Of a DNA stretch of 64,000 nucleotides, positions 60,887 to 64,000 are shown one piece after another. Origin of the DNA: Pseudobutyrivibrio sp. UBA3626 (lineage in GTDB: Bacteria > Bacillota > Clostridia > Lachnospirales > Lachnospiraceae); contig DFLF01000008.1 of assembly GCA_002373675.1 (NCBI GenBank), positions 335,423-399,422 on the forward strand. The letters are read 5' to 3'. A model generated the notes under the pieces. That model was given only the letters and a program-made list of their open reading frames with translations. It did no database searches and was not told the origin of the DNA. Made by a program: the position numbers and the translations under genes. Position 1 is the first letter of the stretch. Every line of letters starts with the position of its first letter.

Positions 60887-63316
60887 TTTTTTTGCCAAAA
60901 TATTCTTTACAACTCTAACGCAATCTGCCGCATCGGAAGAATAATCATCAGCTCCAATTTCATTTGCAAAGGAAGGTGTTACACAAGCACCACCAATAAT
61001 CACCTTGGCAGAGCAACTCTTATCATTTCTAAGCTTAACAACATCTGCCATTCTCATCATAGTAGTTGTCATAAGAGCAGAAAGACCTATAATAGCTGCA
61101 TTTTCCTTAATCGCCGTATCAACTATATCTTCAGCCGGAACATCTTTACCAAGATCAATGACATTATATCCATAATTCTTAAGCATTACACATACAAGAT
61201 TCTTGCCAATATCATGTATATCCCCTTCAACCGTTGCCATAACAATAGTTTCTTTCATCTTAGAATCAGCATTTACCATAAGCGGTTCAAGATATGACAT
61301 AGCCTTTTCCATTGAATCAGCTCCGGCAATAAGTTGAGGAAGAAAGAACTTCTTAGAATCATATAATTCTCCCACCTTATTAATACCAGGAATAAGGGAA
61401 TTATCAAGAATTTCCTGTGGGCTCTTACCATTTTCTACTTCTTTTCTACACAAATCAACTATCTTAGACTTCTCACCATTAACAACTGCATTCATTATTA
61501 AATCAATAGACTCAATATCATCTGAAACAGTACCCTTTGGATTAGAAGCTTTATTATCATTGCTATTAACAGATACGCTTACATTCTTAGGAGCATATTG
61601 TAGATATATATCAGACGCTCCTTCTTTATTAAGAAGCAAATCTGTAGCGTATGCATTGCTCATAAGAAGTTCCTGTGAAGGATTTGCTATAGCCATGGTG
61701 AGCCCTTTTGATAAAGCAATATTAAGAAATGCACTATTAACAAATTGACGACTGGGCATTCCGAAAGAAATATTAGAAAGTCCACATATTGTAGGAAACT
61801 TCAATTCATTATAACAATAGTCTATAACTTCAAAGCATTCATTAGCTGCATCAGGATTAGCTCCAATAGTTGTAACAAGAATATCTACAATAATGTTATT
61901 AGTGTCAATATCATATTCTTTACATTTATTAATTATAGTTTTAATATTTGCTTTCTTCTCATCAATAGACTTGGGAAGTCCCGCATCAGATAGAGGCAGA
62001 GCAATAAACATAGCGCCATACTTCTTAGCTATCGGAAGTAACGCCTCTAGCTTCTCTTTTTCACATGATATAGAATTAATAAGGGCTCTACCTGGATATA
62101 TTCTAAGAGCCGCCTCCATTATCTCTGGAAAACTTGTATCTATACACAAAGGAAGCTTGGTAACAAGGGATACTTCCTCAATAGCAGTAAGCATCATTTG
62201 TTTCTCGTCAATACCATTGGTGCCCATATTAATATCAAGAATCCTGGCGTTATCCTCTTCCTGTTGCCTTGCAAAATCAATTATTATATCAATATTGCCT
62301 TTTCTTAATTCCTCTTGTAATTTCTTCTTGCCTGTAGGATTAATTCTTTCTCCTACAACTGTAAGAGGAGCATTAAGATTAATATCACATTTGCCACGTT
62401 CTGAGGTCACAACCCTCTTATTATTATTATTAATTTTAGGTTTAATATCTAAGCAATAGCTAGACAACTCCTTTATATATTCCGGATTCGTTCCACAACA
62501 TCCACCAACAATCGATGCTCCTGCATCAATTATTTCTTTCATTCCCTCAACGAATTCATCAGGAGGGCAATCATATACTGACTCACCATTAACAAGTACG
62601 GGAAGTCCGGCATTAGGTTTTGCAATTATTGGAACATACGCATACTCTGCCATCTCTCTAACAAGAGGAACAAGTTCTCTTGGTCCTCTTGAACAATTAA
62701 GCCCAACTGCATCTGCTCCCATACTTTGCAATACAATTACAGCTATGTCTGGAGTTGTACCATATAAGGTGGTTCCATCCTCATTATAAGTAAGCGATAC
62801 AATTACCGGCAAATCACAAGTCTCTTTTACAGCAAGAAGAGCCGCTCTACACTCTTGTAAGCTCATCATGGTTTCTATAATAAAAAGGTCTACTCCTGCT
62901 TCATATAGAATCTTTGCCTGTTCCTTATATACATTTACAAGTTCTTCAAATGCCATATCTCCAACAGGCTCCAGACTCTTACCAGTCATCGATATATCGC
63001 CTGCAACATATGCCTTATCAGCCACAGCCTCTTTAGATATCTCCACAAGTCTAGTATTTATCTCTACAATTCTTTCTGCCAAGCCATATTCTTCAAGTTT
63101 TATTCTATTACCTGTGAAAGTTGGCGCTAGAACTATATTCGAACCAGCTTTAACATAGCTACGCTGTAAGTTAATTAAAGCATCAGGATTATCAATAATC
63201 CATTTCTCAGGGCATACACCAGATGGCATACCTGCTTTCATAAGATTAGAGCCGGTTGCTCCATCTAATACAATTATTTTCTCTTCTGCTAACTTTCTAA
63301 ATTCCTGTCTATTCAT
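60884..63316 (-). CDS. metH: Cobalamin-dependent methionine synthase without the reactivation domain
   Basis: Transfers a methyl group from methyl-THF to homocysteine through cobalamin. 810 residues: homocysteine domain (about 1-290) with zinc ligands GLNCSRG and GGCCGTNP, pterin-binding domain (about 310-570, VVGERINPTGKK), and cobalamin domain (about 600-810) with DIHDIGKNLV, the His ligand. The C-terminal SAM-binding reactivation domain of E. coli MetH is missing, as in many Clostridia, which use a separate protein. ATG 63316; a TTG at 63322 is an alternative. The stop is the complement of the tRNA-Met 3' end. Confidence 0.95.
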   Translation of the reverse strand: MNRQEFRKLAEEKIIVLDGATGSNLMKAGMPSGVCPEKWIIDNPDALINLQRSYVKAGSNIVLAPTFTGNRIKLEEYGLAERIVEINTRLVEISKEAVADKAYVAGDISMTGKSLEPVGDMAFEELVNVYKEQAKILYEAGVDLFIIETMMSLQECRAALLAVKETCDLPVIVSLTYNEDGTTLYGTTPDIAVIVLQSMGADAVGLNCSRGPRELVPLVREMAEYAYVPIIAKPNAGLPVLVNGESVYDCPPDEFVEGMKEIIDAGASIVGGCCGTNPEYIKELSSYCLDIKPKINNNNKRVVTSERGKCDINLNAPLTVVGERINPTGKKKLQEELRKGNIDIIIDFARQQEEDNARILDINMGTNGIDEKQMMLTAIEEVSLVTKLPLCIDTSFPEIMEAALRIYPGRALINSISCEKEKLEALLPIAKKYGAMFIALPLSDAGLPKSIDEKKANIKTIINKCKEYDIDTNNIIVDILVTTIGANPDAANECFEVIDYCYNELKFPTICGLSNISFGMPSRQFVNSAFLNIALSKGLTMAIANPSQELLMSNAYATDLLLNKEGASDIYLQYAPKNVSVSVNSNDNKASNPKGTVSDDIESIDLIMNAVVNGEKSKIVDLCRKEVENGKSPQEILDNSLIPGINKVGELYDSKKFFLPQLIAGADSMEKAMSYLEPLMVNADSKMKETIVMATVEGDIHDIGKNLVCVMLKNYGYNVIDLGKDVPAEDIVDTAIKENAAIIGLSALMTTTMMRMADVVKLRNDKSCSAKVIIGGACVTPSFANEIGADDYSSDAADCVRVVKNILAKK

Positions 63317-63342
63317 ATCCAAATACCTAATCTTCTTGCCAA

Positions 63343-63370
63343 AAGTTCCTTGCCATATGGCAAGGAACTT
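63343..63370 (-). terminator. Perfect 28-bp palindrome after purL
   Basis: AAGTTCCTTGCCAT and its complement meet at CATATG; followed on the minus strand by TTTTGG. metH begins 27 bases later, so read-through is likely. Confidence 0.75.
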
Positions 63371-63379
63371 AAATTCACA

Positions 63380-64000
63380 CTACTTAAAATAATTTACTCC
63401 TGATTCAAATATCTTCATATCCTGTTCACCATAAATGTTAATTGCAACGCTTCTTCCACGTCTTTCGGAATGAGCCATTTTGCCAAGTACCCTGCCATCT
63501 GGACTTGTGATTCCTTCAATAGCCATATAAGAACCATTAATATTGTATTCTTCGTCCATTGTAGGAGTATTCTTCTCATTAACATATTGTGTGGCCACCT
63601 GACCATTTTCAAATAATTTATCAAGCCACTCTTTACTAGCAACAAATCTACCTTCACCATGGGAAGCCGGGTTAGTATATACATCACCAAGGGTAGCTCC
63701 CATAAGCCAAGGAGATTTATTAGACACGACTTTCGTATAAACCATCTTACTAATATGTCTGTTAATTGTATTGTAAGTAAGAGTTGGTGATTCCTCAGTC
63801 TGAGTATGAATCTCACCAAATGGCACTAGACCAAGCTTAATTAAAGCCTGGAATCCATTACATATTCCAAGTACAAGTCCATCTCTATCGAGAAGCTTTG
63901 TAATAGCTTCTTTCATCTTCTCATTTCTAAATGCCGTAGCGAAGAATTTTGCAGAACCCTCAGGCTCATCACCAGCTGAGAATCCACCGGGGAACATAAT
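63380..64000 (-). CDS. purL: Phosphoribosylformylglycinamidine synthase, C-terminal glutaminase part (5' end beyond window)
   Basis: The visible 206 residues are the class-I glutaminase end of the large single-chain PurL (FGAM synthase): FPGGFSAGDEPEGSAKF, the nucleophile Cys in VLGICNGFQALIKLG, and the catalytic His region KMAHSERRGRSVAIN. The fused glutaminase indicates the large form rather than separate PurQ, unless the start is simply just outside; the reading frame is open to the window edge. Fourth step of IMP synthesis. Confidence 0.93.
   Translation of the reverse strand: MMFPGGFSAGDEPEGSAKFFATAFRNEKMKEAITKLLDRDGLVLGICNGFQALIKLGLVPFGEIHTQTEESPTLTYNTINRHISKMVYTKVVSNKSPWLMGATLGDVYTNPASHGEGRFVASKEWLDKLFENGQVATQYVNEKNTPTMDEEYNINGSYMAIEGITSPDGRVLGKMAHSERRGRSVAINIYGEQDMKIFESGVNYFK

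Overview
The window is 64 kb of low-GC chromosome from an anaerobic, Gram-positive Clostridia bacterium, most likely a motile member of the Lachnospiraceae. The evidence is the gene content: a split purine pathway with an archaeal-type IMP cyclohydrolase (PurO) and a stand-alone AICAR transformylase, a B12-dependent MetH without the reactivation domain, NADP-type glutamate dehydrogenase, AckA, the Bacillus/Clostridium order ispF-cysE-cysS-mrnC-rlmB-sigH, AGGAGG-type ribosome sites and sigma-A promoters of the TTGACA/TTGCAA-N17-TATAAT kind. Genus cannot be fixed from this sequence alone. Almost every gene reads on the minus strand; the plus-strand exceptions are tmcAL, the XRE regulator, the PHP phosphatase and tRNA-Met.

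Layout (minus-strand operons, read right to left). 1-3.4 kb: a partial MBOAT acyltransferase, ackA, an MgtC-like protein and a DUF308 protein. 3.5-6.0 kb: tmcAL converging on an HTH/nucleotidyltransferase pair that looks like a toxin-antitoxin module with a palindromic operator. 6.1-8.1 kb: purO-purH. 8.2-12.3 kb: an acidic repeat membrane protein, hisH, hisF and ung. 12.4-20.3 kb: a probable eight-gene operon, psd - YbjN-like - diguanylate cyclase - membrane protein - response regulator - histidine kinase - lipoprotein - cheV. 20.5-24.2 kb: a UPF0104 protein with pssA, then a chemoreceptor. 24.3-27.8 kb: secG-rnr-smpB-ssrA (tmRNA). 27.8-32.1 kb: gdhA, and purB with an exported HAD phosphatase. 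32.1-37.7 kb: a CPBP protease, then a ChvE-MmsA-MmsB sugar transporter preceded by two tiny translationally coupled ORFs and followed by a metal-binding HMA protein. 37.7-43.7 kb: an accessory block with a subtilisin carrying InlB-type repeats, two surface or membrane proteins and a divergent autoregulated XRE repressor. 43.8-51.4 kb: purC, then the glycolytic set gap-pgk-tpiA-capA-gpmI. 51.6-60.6 kb: PHP histidinol phosphatase, EAL protein, sigH-rlmB-mrnC-cysS-cysE-ispF and a 7TM-GGDEF-EAL protein. 60.8-64 kb: tRNA-Met, metH and the 3' end of purL.

How the genes work together: purL, purC, purB, purH and purO cover five enzymes of de novo IMP/AMP synthesis in separate transcription units. psd and pssA make phosphatidylethanolamine. 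Three c-di-GMP proteins (one cyclase, two EAL proteins), CheV and a chemoreceptor point to control of motility or surface life. SmpB, tmRNA and RNase R form the ribosome-rescue unit.

Non-coding structure is rich: a family of REP-like palindromes built on TTGACAAAAGGACCGTCCCC at four loci, some supplying stop codons of flanking genes; two related 140-150 bp palindromic elements between purC and gpmI; and long intercistronic stem-loops. No rRNA, CRISPR array, insertion sequence or complete prophage was seen.
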